NCBI GenBank assembly: GCA_036172665.1
Contig: JAYKNF010000033.1
Coordinates: forward strand, 232,973-296,972
Origin: Prosopocoilus inquinatus
Taxonomy: Eukaryota; Arthropoda; Insecta; Coleoptera; Lucanidae
Direction: 5' to 3'
DNA length: 64,000 nucleotides
Below the pieces are notes generated by a model. That model searched no databases and was not told the DNA's origin. It worked only from the letters and a program-made list of their open reading frames with translations. This document shows positions 49,433 to 62,669 of the stretch, one piece after another. The translations under genes and the position numbers were made by a program. Every line of letters begins with the position of its first letter. Positions within the stretch are counted from its first letter, which is position 1.

Positions 49433-52400
49433 CTCTGAAGTGAGATACGAAGTTCTCGGACGCAGCTGAATCTGGAAATAGTTTTAAACGAAACAACACG
49501 TATTAGCGTTGTTCCTGTGCTGTATCTAATCGATCTTTACTTATCTATCATGTTATTTGTCGTTTGGATGGACTCCAGTAACTCTGATGTGAGATACGAC
49601 GTTTTCGGACGCAGCAGAAGCTGGAAATAGTTTTAAACGAAACAACAAGCATTAGCGATGTTCCTGTGATGTATCTAATCGATCCTTACTCATCTATCAT
49701 GTTATTTGACGTTTGGATGGACTCCAGTAAGTCTGATGTGAGATACAAAGTTTTTGGACGCAGCATTAGCTGGAAATAGTTTTAAACGAAACAACACGCA
49801 TTAGCGTTGTTCCTGTGATGTATCTAATCGATCCTAACTCATCTATCATGTTATTTGACGTTTGGATGGACTCCAGTAACTCTGAAGTGAGATACGAAGT
49901 TCTCGGACGCAGCTGAAGCTGGAAATTGTTTTAAACGAAACAACACGTATTAGCGTTGTTCCTGTGATGGTTCTAATCGATCCTTACTTACCTACTATGT
50001 TATTTGAAGTTTAGATGGACTCCAGTAACTCTGATGTGAGATACGAAATTTTCGGACGCAGCAGAAGCTGGAAATAGTTTTAAACGAAACAACACGCATT
50101 AGCGTTGTTCCTGTGATGTATCTAATCGATTCTAACTCATCTATCATGTTATTTGACGTTTCGATGGACTCTAGTAATTCTGAAGTGAGATACGAAGTTT
50201 TTGGACGCAGCAGGAGCTGGAAATAGTTTTAAACGAAACAACACGTATTAGCGTTGTTCCTGTGATGTATCTAATCGATCCTTACTTACCTAGCATGTTA
50301 TTTGACGTTTGAATGGACTCCAGTAAGTCTGATGTGAGATACAAAGTTCTCGGACGCAGCAGAAGCTGGAAATAGTTTTGAACGAAACAACACGTATTAG
50401 CGTTGTTCCTGTGATGTATCTAATCGATCCTTACTTATCTACTATGTTATTTGACGTTTCGATGGACTCCAGTAACTCTGATGTGAGATGTGAAATTTTC
50501 GGACGCAGCAGAAGCTGCAAATAGTTTTAAATGAAGCAACACGCATTAGCGTTGTTCCTGTGATGTATCTAATCGATCCTTACTCATCTATCATGTTATT
50601 TGACGTTTCGATGGACTCTAGTAACTCTGATGTGAGATACGAAGTTTTTGGACGCAGCAGGAGCTGGAAATAATTTTAAACGAAACAACACGTATTAGCG
50701 TTGTTCCTGTGATGTATCTAATCGATCCTTACTCATCTATCATGTTATTTGACGTTTGGATGGACTCCAGTAACTCTGATGTGAGATACAAAGTTATTGG
50801 ACGCAGCAGGAGCTGGAAATAGTTTTAAACGAAACAACACGCATTAGCGTTGTTCCTGTGATGTATCTAATCGATCCTTACTCATCTATCATGTTATTTG
50901 ACGTTTGGATGGACTCCAGTAACTCTGAAGTGAGATACGAAGTCCTCGGACGCAGCTGAAGCTGGAAATAGTTTTAAACGAAACAACACGTATTAGCGTT
51001 GTTCCTGTGCTGTATCTAATCGATCTTTACTTATCTATCATGTTATTTGTCGTTTGGATGGACTCCAGTAACTCTGATGTGAGATACGACGTTTTCGGAC
51101 GCAGCAGAAGCTGGAAATAGTTTTAAACGAAACAACAAGCATTAGCGATGTTCCTGTGATGTATCTAATCGATCCTTACTCATCTATCACGTTATTTGTC
51201 GTTTCGATGGACTCCAGTAACTCTGATGTGAGATACGAAGTTTTTGGACGCAGCAGGAGCTGGAAATAGTTTTAAACGAAACAACACGTATTAGCGTTGT
51301 TCCTGTGATGTATCTAATCGATCCTTACTCATCTATCATGTTATTTGACGTTTGGATGGACTCCAGTAACTCTGAAGTGAGATACGAAGTTCTCGGACGC
51401 AGCTGAATCTGGAAATAGTTTTAAACGAAACAACACGTATTAGCGTTGTTCCTGTGCTGTATCTAATCGATCTTTACTTATCTATCATGTTATTTGTCGT
51501 TTGGATGGACTCCAGTAACTCTGATGTGAGATACGACGTTTTCGGACGCAGCAGAAGCTGGAAATAGTTTTAAACGAAACAACAAGCATTAGCGATGTTC
51601 GTGTGATGTATCTAATCGATCCTTACTCATCTATCATGTTATTTGACGTTTGGATGGACTCCAGTAAGTCTGATGTGAGATACAAAGTTTTTGGACGCAG
51701 CAGGAGCTGGAAATAGTTTTAAACGAAACAACACGCATTAGCGTTGTTCCTGTGATGTATCTAATCGATCCTTACTCATCTATCATGTTATTTGACGTTT
51801 GGATGGACTCCAGTAACTCTGAAGTGAGATACGAAGTTCTCGGACGCAGCTGAAGCTGGAAATTGTTTTAAACGAAACAACACGTATTAGCGTTGTTCCT
51901 GTGATGGTTCTAATCGATCCTTACTTATCTACTATGTTATTTGAAGTTTAGATGGACTCCAGTAACTCTGATGTGAGATACGAAATTTTCGGACGCAGCA
52001 GAAGCTGGAAATAGTTTTAAACGAAACAACACGCATTAGCGTTGTTCCTGTGATGTATCTAATCGATCCTTACTCATCTATCATGTTATTTGACGTTTCG
52101 ATGGACTCTAGTAATTCTGAAGTGAGATACGAAGTTTTTGGACGCAGCAGGAGCTGGAAATAGTTTTAAACGAAACAACACGTACTAGCGTTGTTCCTGT
52201 GATGTATCTAATCGATCCTTACTTACCTAGCATGTTATTTGACGTTTGAATGGACTCCAGTAAGTCTGATGTGAGATACAAAGTTCTCGGACGCAGCAGA
52301 AGCTGGAAATAGTTTTGAACGAAACAACACGTATTAGCGTTGTTCCTGTGATGTATCTAATCGATCCTTACTTATCTACTATGTTATTTGACGTTTCGAT

Positions 52401-53306
52401 GGACTCCAGTAACTCTGATGTGAGATGCGAAATTTTCGGACGCAGCAGAAGCTGCAAATAGTTTTAAATGAAGCAACACGCATTAGCGTTGTTCCTGTGA
52501 TGTATCTAATCGATCCTTACTCATCTATCATGTTATTTGACGTTTCGATGGACTCTAGTAACTCTGATGTGAGATACGGAATTTTTGGACGCAGCAGGAG
52601 CTGGAAATAATTTTAAACGAAACAACACGTATTAGCGTTGTTCCTGTGATGTATCTAATCGATCCTTACTCATCTATCATGTTATTTGACGTTTGGATGG
52701 ACTCCAGTAACTCTGATGTGAGATACAAAGTTATTGGACGCAGCAGGAGCTGGAAATAGTTTCAAACGAAACAACACGCATTAGCGTTGTTCCTGTGATG
52801 TATCTAATCGATCCTTACTCATCTATCATGTTATTTGACGTTTGGATGGACTCCAGTAACTCTGAAGTGAGATACGAAGTTCTCGGACGCAGCTGAAGCT
52901 GGAAATAGTTTTAAACGAAACAACACGTATTAGCGTTGTTCCTGTGCTGTATCTAATCGATCTTTACTTATCTATCATGTTATTTGTCGTTTGGATGGAC
53001 TCCAGTAACTCTGATGTGAGATACGACGTTTTCGGACGCAGCAGAAGCTGGAAATAGTTTTAAACGAAACAACAAGCATTAGCGATGTTCCTGTGATGTA
53101 TCTAATCGATCCTTACTCATCTATCACGTTATTTGTCGTTTCGATGGACTCCAGTAACTCTGATGTGAGATACGAAGTTTTTGGACGCAGCAGGAGCTGG
53201 AAATAGTTTTAAACGAAACAACACGTATTAGCGTTGTTCCTGTGATGTATCTAATCGATCCTTACTCATCTATCATGTTATTTGACGTTTGGATGGACTC
53301 CAGTAA
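49433..53306. repeat. 1,937-bp tandem duplication (13 monomers, two copies)
   Basis: 49,433-51,369 and 51,370-53,306 are adjacent copies. Landmarks at +1,937 are GCTGAATCTGG (49465/51402), GGAAATTG (49921/51858), GTGATGGTTC (49964/51901) and AAGTTATTGG (50791/52728). They separate where AACTCTGAAG faces AAGTCTG near 53,307. Differences include GATGTGAAATTTTC (near 50,487) against GATGCGAAATTTTC and GTATTAGCG against GTACTAGCG (52,184). Confidence 0.85.
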
Positions 53307-54838
53307 GTCTGATGTGAGATACAAAGTTTTTGGACGCAGCAGGAGCTGGAAATAGTTTTAAACGAAACAACACGCATTAGCATTGATCCTGTGATGTATC
53401 TAATCGATCCTTACTCATCTATCATGTTATTTGACGTTTGGATGGACTCCAGTAACTCTGAAGTGAGATACGACGTTTTCGGACGCAGCAGAAGCTGGAA
53501 ATAGTTTTAAACGAAACAACACGCATTAGCGATGTTCCTGTGATGTATCTAATCGATCCTTACTCATCTATCATGTTATTTTACGTTTGGATGGACTCCA
53601 GTAACTCTGATGTGAGATACGCCGTTTTCGGACGCAGCAGAAGCTGGAAATAGTTTTAAACGAAACAACAAGCATTAGCGATGTTCCTGTGATGTATCTA
53701 ATCGATCCTTGCTCATCTATCACGTTATTTGTCGTTTCGATGGACTCCAGTAACTCTGATGTGAGATACGAAGTTTTTGGACGCAGCAGGAGCTGGAAAT
53801 AGTTTTAAACGAAACAACACGTATTAGCGTTATTCCTGTGATGTATCTAATCGATCCTTACTCATCTATTATGTTATTTGACGTTTGGATGGACTCCAGT
53901 AACTCTGATGTGAGATACAAAGTTCTCGGACGCAGCAGAAGCTGGAAATAGTTTTGAACGAAACAACACGTATTAGCGTTGTTCCTGTGATGTATCTAAG
54001 CGATCCTTACTCATCTATCATGTTATTTTAAGTTTGGATGGACTCCAGTAACTCTGATATGAGATACAAAGTTTTTGGACGCAGCAGAAGCTGGAAATAG
54101 TTTTAAACGAAACAACAAGCATTAGCGATGTTCCTGTGATGTATCTAATCGATCCTTACTCATCTATCATGTTATTTGTCGTTTCGATGGACTCCAGTAA
54201 CTCTGATGTGAGATACGACGTTTTCGGACGCAGCAGAAGCTGGAAATAGTTTTAAACGAAACAACACGCATTAGCGATGTTCCTGTGATGTATCTAATCG
54301 ATCCTTACTCATCTATCATGTTATTTTACGTTTGGATGGACTCCAGTAACTCTGATGTGAGATACAAAGTTTTTGGACGCAGCATGAGCTGGAAATAGTT
54401 TTAAACGAAACAACACGTATTAGCGTTGTTCCTGTGATGTATCTAATCGATCCTTACTTATCTACTATGTTATTTGACGTTTCGATGGACTCCAGTAACT
54501 CTGATGTGAGATGCGAAATTTTCGGACGCAGCAGAAGCTGTAAATAGTTTTAAATGAAACAACACGCATTAGCGTTGTTCCTGTGATGTATCTAATCGAT
54601 CCTTACTCATCTATCATGTTATTTGACGTTTCGATGGACTCTAGTAACTCTGATGTGAGATACGAAGTTTTTGGACGCAGCAGTAGCTGGAAATAGTTTT
54701 AAACGAAACAACACGTATTAGCGTTGTTCCTGTGATGTATCTAATCGACCCTTACTCATCTATCATGTTATTTGACGTTTGGATGGACTCCAGTAACTCT
54801 GATGTGAGATACAAAGTTCTCGGACGCAGCTGAAGCTG
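53307..54838. repeat. Source-like block for the mosaic at 60-61.6 kb
   Basis: Ordinary monomers with several rare tags: CATCTATTATG (about 53,864), GCATGAGCTGG (54,382), GCTGTAAATAG (54,538) and TCGACCC (54,747). Each recurs in 60.7-61.5 kb: CATCTATTATG at +6,854 (46 x 149), GCATGAGCTGG at +6,705 (45 x 149). No gene or foreign sequence. Confidence 0.75.
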
Positions 54839-55434
54839 GAAATAGTTTTAAACGAAACAACACGTATTAGCGTTGTTCCTGTGCTGTATCTAATCGATCT
54901 TTACTTATCTATCATGTTATTTGTCGTTTGGATGGACTCCAGTAACTCTGATGTGAGATACAAAGTTATTGGACGCAGCAGGAGCTGGAAATAGTTTTAA
55001 ACGAAACAACACGCATTAGCGTTGTTCCTGTGATGTATCTAATCGATCCTTACTCATCTATCATGTTATTTGACGTTTGGATGGACTCCAGTAACTCTGA
55101 AGTGAGATACGAAGTTCTCGGACGCAGCTGAAGCTGGAAATAGTTTTAAACGAAACAACACGTATTAGCGTTGTTCCTGTGCTGTATCTAATCGATCTTT
55201 ACTTATCTATCATGTTATTTGTCGTTTGGATGGACTCCAGTAACTCTGATGTGAGATACAAAGTTATTGGACGCAGCAGGAGCTGGAAATAGTTTTAAAC
55301 GAAACAACACGCATTAGCGTTGTTCCTGTGATGTATCTAATCGATCCTTACTCATCTATCATGTTATTTGACGTTTGGATGGACTCCAGTAACTCTGAAG
55401 TGAGATACGAAGTTCTCGGACGCAGCTGAAGCTG
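54839..55434. repeat. 298-bp dimer in tandem (two copies)
   Basis: 54839-55136 and 55137-55434 are two copies of one dimer that appear identical. Each has a TGTGCTG/TTGTCG/GTTATTGG monomer followed by a GAAGTGAG/GCAGCTGAAGCTGG monomer. The same dimer is doubled again at 61,991-62,288 and onward. Confidence 0.85.
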
Positions 55435-58400
55435 GAAATAGTTTTAAACGAAACAACACGTATTAGCGTTGTTCCTGTGCTGTATCTAATCGATCTTTAC
55501 TTATCTATCATGTTATTTGTCGTTTGGATGGACTCCAGTAACTCTGATGTGAGATACGACGTTTTCGGACGCAGCAGAAGCTGGAAATAGTTTTAAACGA
55601 AACAACAAGCATTAGCGATGTTCCTGTGATGTATCTAATCGATCCTTACTCATCTATCACGTTATTTGTCGTTTCGATGGACTCCAGTAACTCTGATGTG
55701 AGATACGAAGTTTTTGGACGCAGCAGGAGCTGGAAATAGTTTTAAACGAAACAACACGTATTAGCGTTGTTCCTGTGATGTATCTAATCGATCCTTACTC
55801 ATCTATCATGTTATTTGACGTTTGGATGGACTCCAGTAAGTCTGATGTGAGATACAAAGTTTTTGGACGCAGCAGGAGCTGGAAATAGTTTTAAACGAAA
55901 CAACACGCATTAGCATTGATCCTGTGATGTATCTAATCGATCCTTACTCATCTATCATGTTATTTGACGTTTGGATGGACTCCAGTAACTCTGAAGTGAG
56001 ATATGAAGTTCTCGGACGCAGCTGAAGCTGGAAATAGTTTTAAACGAAACAACACGTATTAGCGTTGTTCCTGTGCTGTATCTAATCGATCTTTACTTAT
56101 CTATCATGTTATTTGTCGTTTGGATGGACTCCAGTAACTCTGATGTGAGATACAAAGTTCTCGGACGCAGCTGAAGCTGGAAATAGTTTTAAACGAAACA
56201 ACACGTATTAGCGTTGTTCCTGTGCTGTATCTAATCGATCTTTACTTATCTATCATGTTATTTGTCGTTTGGATGAACTCCAGTAACTCTGATGTGAGAT
56301 ACAAAGTTCTCGGACGCAGCAGAAGCTGGAAATAGTTTTGAACGAAACAACACGTATTAGCGTTGTTCCTGTGATGCATCTAAGCGATCCTTACTTATCT
56401 AACATGTTATTTGACGTTTGGATGGACTCCAGTAACTCTGATGTGAGATACGACGTTTTCGGACGCAGCAGAAGCTGGAAATAGTTTTAAACGAAACAAC
56501 ACGCATTAGCGATGTTCCTGTGATGTATCTAATCGATCTTTACTTATCTATCATGTTATTTGTCGTTTGGATGGACTCCAGTAACTCTGATGTGAGATAC
56601 AAAGTTATTGGACGCAGCAGGAGCTGGAAATAGTTTTAAACGAAACAACACGCATTAGCGTTGTTCCTGTGATGTATCTAATCGATCCTTACTCATCTAT
56701 CATGTTATTTGACGTTTGGATGGACTCCAGTAACTCTGAAGTGAGATACGAAGTTCTCGGACGCAGCTGAAGCTGGAAATAGTTTTAAACGAAACAACAC
56801 GTATTAGCGTTGTTCCTGTGCTGTATCTAATCGATCTTTACTTATCTATCATGTTATTTGTCGTTTGGATGGACTCCAGTAACTCTGATGTGAGATACGA
56901 CGTTTTCGGACGCAGCAGAAGCTGGAAATAGTTTTAAACGAAACAACAAGCATTAGCGATGTTCCTGTGATGTATCTAATCGATCCTTACTCATCTATCA
57001 CGTTATTTGTCGTTTCGATGGACTCCAGTAACTCTGATGTGAGATACGAAGTTTTTGGACGCAGCAGGAGCTGGAAATAGTTTTAAACGAAACAACACGT
57101 ATTAGCGTTGTTCCTGTGATGTATCTAATCGATCCTTACTCATCTATCATGTTATTTGACGTTTGGATGGACTCCAGTAAGTCTGATGTGAGATACAAAG
57201 TTTTTGGACGCAGCAGGAGCTGGAAATAGTTTTAAACGAAACAACACGCATTAGCATTGATCCTGTGATGTATCTAATCGATCCTTACTCATCTATCATG
57301 TTATTTGACGTTTGGATGGACTCCAGTAACTCTGAAGTGAGATACGACGTTTTCGGACGCAGCAGAAGCTGGAAATAGTTTTAAACGAAACAACACGCAT
57401 TAGCGATGTTCCTGTGATGTATCTAATCGATCCTTACTCATCTATCATGTTATTTTACGTTTGGATGGACTCCAGTAACTCTGATGTGAGATACGCCGTT
57501 TTCGGACGCAGCAAAAGCTGGAAATAGTTTTAAACGAAACAACAAGCATTAGCGATGTTCCTGTGATGTATCTAATCGATCCTTGCTCATCTATCACGTT
57601 ATTTGTCGTTTCGATGGACTCCAGTAACTCTGATGTGAGATACGAAGTTTTTGGACGCAGCAGGAGCTGGAAATAGTTTTAAACGAAACAACACGTATTA
57701 GCGTTATTCCTGTGATGTATCTAATCGATCCTTACTCTTCTATCATGTTATTTGACGTTTGGATGGACTCCAGTAACTCTGATGTGAGATACAAAGTTCT
57801 CGGACGCAGCAGAAGCTGGAAATAGTTTTGAACGAAACAACACGTATTAGCGTTGTTCCTGTGATGTATCTCAGCGATCCTTACTTATCTAACATGTTAT
57901 CTGACGTTTGGATGAACTCCAGTAACTCTGATGTGAGATACAAAGTTCTCGGACGCAGCAGTAGCTGGAAATAGTTTTGAACGAAACAACACGTATTAGC
58001 GTTGTTCCTGTGATGTATCTAAGCGATCCTTACTCATCTATCATGTTATTTTACGTTTGGATGGACTCCAGTAACTCTGATATGAGATACAAAGTTTTTG
58101 GACGCAGCAGAAGCTGGAAATAGTTTTAAACGAAACAACAAGCATTAGCGATGTTCCTGTGATGTATCTAATCGATCCTTACTCATCTATCATGTTATTT
58201 GTCGTTTTGATGGACTCCAGTAACTCTGATGTGAGATACGACGTTTTCGGACGCAGCAGAAGCTGGAAATAGTTTTAAACGAAACAACACGCATTAGCGT
58301 TGTTCCTGTGATGTATCTAATCGATCCTTACTCATCTATCATGTTATTTGACGTTTCGATGGACTCTAGTAACTCTGATGTGAGATACGAAGTTTTTGGA

Positions 58401-58646
58401 CGCAGCAGGAGCTGGAAATAATTTTAAACGAAACAACACGTATTAGCGTTGTTCCTGTGATGTATCTAATCGATCCTTACTCATCTATCATGTTATTTGA
58501 CGTTTCGATGGACTCTAGTAACTCTGATGTGAGATACGAAGTTTTTGGACGCAGCAGGAGCTGGAAATAATTTTAAACGAAACAACACGTATTAGCGTTG
58601 TTCCTGTGATGTATCTAATCGATCCTTACTCATCTATCATGTTATT
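55435..58646. repeat. Domain 3 monomers with local duplications
   Basis: This stretch repeats motifs of the 39-43 kb family: CATTGATCCT near 55,915 and 57,252, GATACGCCG near 57,492, ATGTATCTCAGCG near 57,863. Near 56,020-56,320 two adjacent monomers (GCTGAAGCTGG, TGTGCTG, TTGTCG) are almost identical. The rare GTGATGCATC at 56371 recurs at 61586 (offset 5,215 = 35 x 149). From 58079 it rejoins the family of 43924. Nothing other than satellite is present. Confidence 0.75.
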
Positions 58647-59977
58647 TGACGTTTGGATGGACTCCAGTAACTCTGATGTGAGATACAAAGTTTTTGGACG
58701 CAGCAGGAGCTGGAAATAGTTTTAAACGAAACAACACGCATTAGCGTTGTTCCTGTGATGTATCTAATCGATCCTTACTCATCTATCATGTTATTTGACG
58801 TTTGGATGGACTCCAGGAACTCTGAAGTGAGATACGAAGTTCTCGGACGCAGCTGAAGCTGGAAATAGTTTTAAACGAATCAACACGTATTAGCGTTGTT
58901 CCTGTGCTGTATCTAATCGATCTTTACTTATCTATCATGTTATTTGTCGTTTGGATGGACTCCAGTAACTCTGATGTGAGATACGACGTTTTCGGACGCA
59001 GCAGAAGCTGGAAATAGTTTTAAACGAAACAACAAGCATTAGCGATGTTCCTGTGATGTATCTAATCGATCCTTACTCATCTATCACGTTATTTGTCGTT
59101 TCGATATACTCCAGTAACTCTGATGTGAGATACGAAGTTTTTGGACGCAGCAGGAGCTGGAAATAGTTTTAAACGACACAACACGTATTAGCGTTGTTCC
59201 TGTGATGTATCTAATCGATCCTTACTCATCTATCATGTTATTTGACGTTTGGATGGACTCCAGTAAGTCTGATGTGAGATACAAAGTTTTTGGACGCAGC
59301 AGGAGCTGGAAATAGTTTTAAACGAAACAACACGTATTAGCGTTGTTCCTGTGATGTATCTAATCGATCCTTACTCATCTATCATGTTATTTGACGTTTG
59401 GATGGACTCCAGTAACTCTGATGTGAGATACAAAGTTCTCGGACGCAGCAGTAGCTGGAAATAGTTTTGAACGAAACAACACGTATTAGCATTGTTCCTG
59501 TGATGTATCTAAGCGATCCTTACTTATCTAACATGTTATTTGACGTTTGGATGGACTCCAGTAAGTCTGATGTGAGATACAAAGTTTTTGGACGCAGCAG
59601 GAGCTGGAAATAGTTTTAAACGAAACAACACGCATTAGCGTTGTTCCTGTGATGTACCTAATCGATCCTTACTCATCTATCATGTTATTTGACGTTTGGA
59701 TGGACTCCAGTAACTCTGAAGTGAGATATGAAGTTCTCGGACGCAGCTGAAGCTGGAAATAGTTTTAAACGAAACAACACGTATTAGTGTTGTTCCTGTG
59801 CTGTATCTAATCGATCTTTACTTATCTATCATGTTATTTGTCGTTTGGATGGACTCCAGTAACTCTGATGTGAGATACGACGTTTTCGGACGCAGCAGAA
59901 GCTGGAAATAGTTTTAAACGAAACAACAAGCATTAGCGATGTTCCTGTGATGTATCTAATCGATCCTTACTCATCTA
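58647..59977. repeat. 4,023-bp-spaced repeat, left copy
   Basis: This segment recurs at 62670-64000 at exactly +4,023 (27 x 149). Shared rare changes are CTCCAGGAAC (58811/62834), CGATATACTCC (59,102/63,125), AAACGACACAAC (about 59,171/63,194), GATGTACC (59,652/63,675), GAGATATGAAG (about 59,723/63,746) and ATTAGTGTTG (59,784/63,807). I noticed no difference between the copies. Confidence 0.87.
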
Positions 59978-62669
59978 TCATGTTATTTGACGTTTGGATA
60001 TACTCCAGTAACTCTGATGTGAGATACAAAGTTCTCGGACGCAGCAGAAGCTGGAAATAGTTTTGAACGAAACAACACGTATTAGCGTTGTTCCTGTGAT
60101 GTATCTCAGCGATCCTTACTTATCTAACATGTTATTTGACGTTTGGAAGGACTCCAGTAACTCTGATGTGAGATACAAAGTTCTCGGACGCAGCAGTAGC
60201 TGGAAATAGTTTTGAACGAAACAACACGTATTAGCGTTGTTCCTGTGATGTATCTAAGCGATCCTTACTCATCTATCATGTTATTTTACGTTTGGATGGA
60301 CTCCAGTAACTCTGATGTGAGATACGACGTTTTCGGACGCAGCAGAAGCTGGAAATAGTTTTAAACGAAACAACACGCATTAGCGATGTTCCTGTGATGT
60401 ATCTAATCGATCCTTACTCATCTATCATGTTATTTTACGTTTGGATGGACTCCAGTAACTCTGATGTGAGATACGACGTTTTCGGACGCAGCAGAAGCTG
60501 GAAATAGTTTTAAACGAAACAACAAGCATTAGCGATGTTCCTGTGATGTATCTAATCGATCCTTGCTCATCTATCACGTTATTTGTCGTTTCGATGGACT
60601 CCAGTAACTCTGATGTGAGATACGAAGTTTTTGGACGCAGCAGGAGCTGGAAATAGTTTTAAACGAAACAACACGTATTAGCGTTATTCCTGGGATGTAT
60701 CTAATCGATCCTTACTCATCTATTATGTTATTTGACGTTTGGATGGACTCCAGTAACTCTGATGTGAGATACAAAGTTCTCGGACGCAGCAGAAGCTGGA
60801 AATAGTTTTGAACGAAACAACACGTATTAGCGTTGTTCCTGTGATGTATCTAAGCGATCCTTACTCATCTATCATGTTATTTGACGTTTCGATGGACTCT
60901 AGTAACTCTGATGTGAGATACGAAGTTTTTGGACGCAGCAGTAGCTGGAAATAGTTTTAAACGAAACAACAAGCATTAGCGATGTTCCTGTGATGTGTCT
61001 AATCGATCCTTACTCATCTATCATGTTATTTTACGTTTGGATGGACTCCAGTAACTCTGATGTGAGATACAAAGTTTTTGGACGCAGCATGAGCTGGAAA
61101 TAGTTTTAAACGAAACAACACGTATTAGCGTTGTTCCTGTGATGTATCTAATCGATCCTTACTTATCTACTATGTTATTTGACGTTTCGATGGACTCCAG
61201 TAACTCTGATGTGAGATGCGAAATTTTCGGACGCAGCAGAAGCTGTAAATAGTTTTAAATGAAACAACACGCATTAGCGTTGTTCCTGTGATGTATCTAA
61301 TCGATCCTTACTCATCTATCATGTTATTTGACGTTTCGATGGACTCTAGTAACTCTGATGTGAGATACGAAGTTTTTGGACGCAGCAGTAGCTGGAAATA
61401 GTTTTAAACGAAACAACACGTATTAGCGTTGTTCCTGTGATGTATCTAATCGACCCTTACTCATCTATCATGTTATTTGACGTTTGGATGGACTCCAGTA
61501 ACTCTGATGTGAGATACAAAGTTCTCGGACGCAGCAGAAGCTGGAAATAGTTTTGAACGAAACAACACGTATTAGCGTTGTTCCTGTGATGCATCTAAGC
61601 GATACTTACTTATCTAACATGTTATTTGACGTTTGGATGGACTCCAGTAACTCTGATGTGAGATACGACGTTTTCGGACGCAGCAGAAGCTGGAAATAGT
61701 TTTAAACGAAACAACACGCATTAGCGATGTTCCTGTGATGTATCTAATCGATCTTTACTTATCTATCATGTTATTTGTCGTTTGGATGGACTCCAGTAAC
61801 TCTGATGTGAGATACAAAGTTATTGGACGCAGCAGGAGCTGGAAATAGTTTTAAACGAAACAACACGCATTAGCGTTGTTCCTGTGATGTATCTAATCGA
61901 TCCTTACTCATCTATCATGTTATTTGACGTTTGGATGGACTCCAGTAACTCTGAAGTGAGATACGAAGTTCTCGGACGCAGCTGAAGCTGGAAATAGTTT
62001 TAAACGAAACAACACGTATTAGCGTTGTTCCTGTGCTGTATCTAATCGATCTTTACTTATCTATCATGTTATTTGTCGTTTGGATGGACTCCAGTATCTC
62101 TGATGTGAGATACAAAGTTATTGGACGCAGCAGGAGCTGGAAATAGTTTTAAACGAAACAACACGCATTAGCGTTGTTCCTGTGATGTATCTAATCGATC
62201 CTTACTCATCTATCATGTTATTTGACGTTTGGATGGACTCCAGTAACTCTGAAGTGAGATACGAAGTTCTCGGACGCAGCTGAAGCTGGAAATAGTTTTA
62301 AACGAAACAACACGTATTAGCGTTGTTCCTGTGCTGTATCTAATCGATCTTTACTTATCTATCATGTTATTTGTCGTTTGGATGGACTCCAGTAACTCTG
62401 ATGTGAGATACGACGTTTTCGGACGCAGCAGAAGCTGGAAATAGTTTTAAACGAAACAACAAGCATTAGCGATGTTCCTGTGATGTATCTAATCGATCCT
62501 TACTCATCTATCACGTTATTTGTCGTTTCGATGGACTCCAGTAACTCTGATGTGAGATACGAAGTTTTTGGACGCAGCAGTAGCTGGAAATAGTTTTAAA
62601 CGAAACAACAAGCATTAGCGATGTTCCTGTGATGTGTCTAATCGATCCTTACTCATCTATCATGTTATT
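59978..62669. repeat. Mosaic of pieces found at 53.8-56.9 kb
   Basis: Successive parts match earlier sequence at different whole-monomer offsets: 6,854 bp near 60,715, 6,705 bp for 61,086-61,450, 5,215 bp for 61,586-61,820, and the 298-bp dimer at 61,991-62,288. The decreasing offset means that monomers present upstream are missing here, or were added there. A private GGGATGTATC lies near 60,692 and a GTGATGTGTC type near 60,993. Confidence 0.75.
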
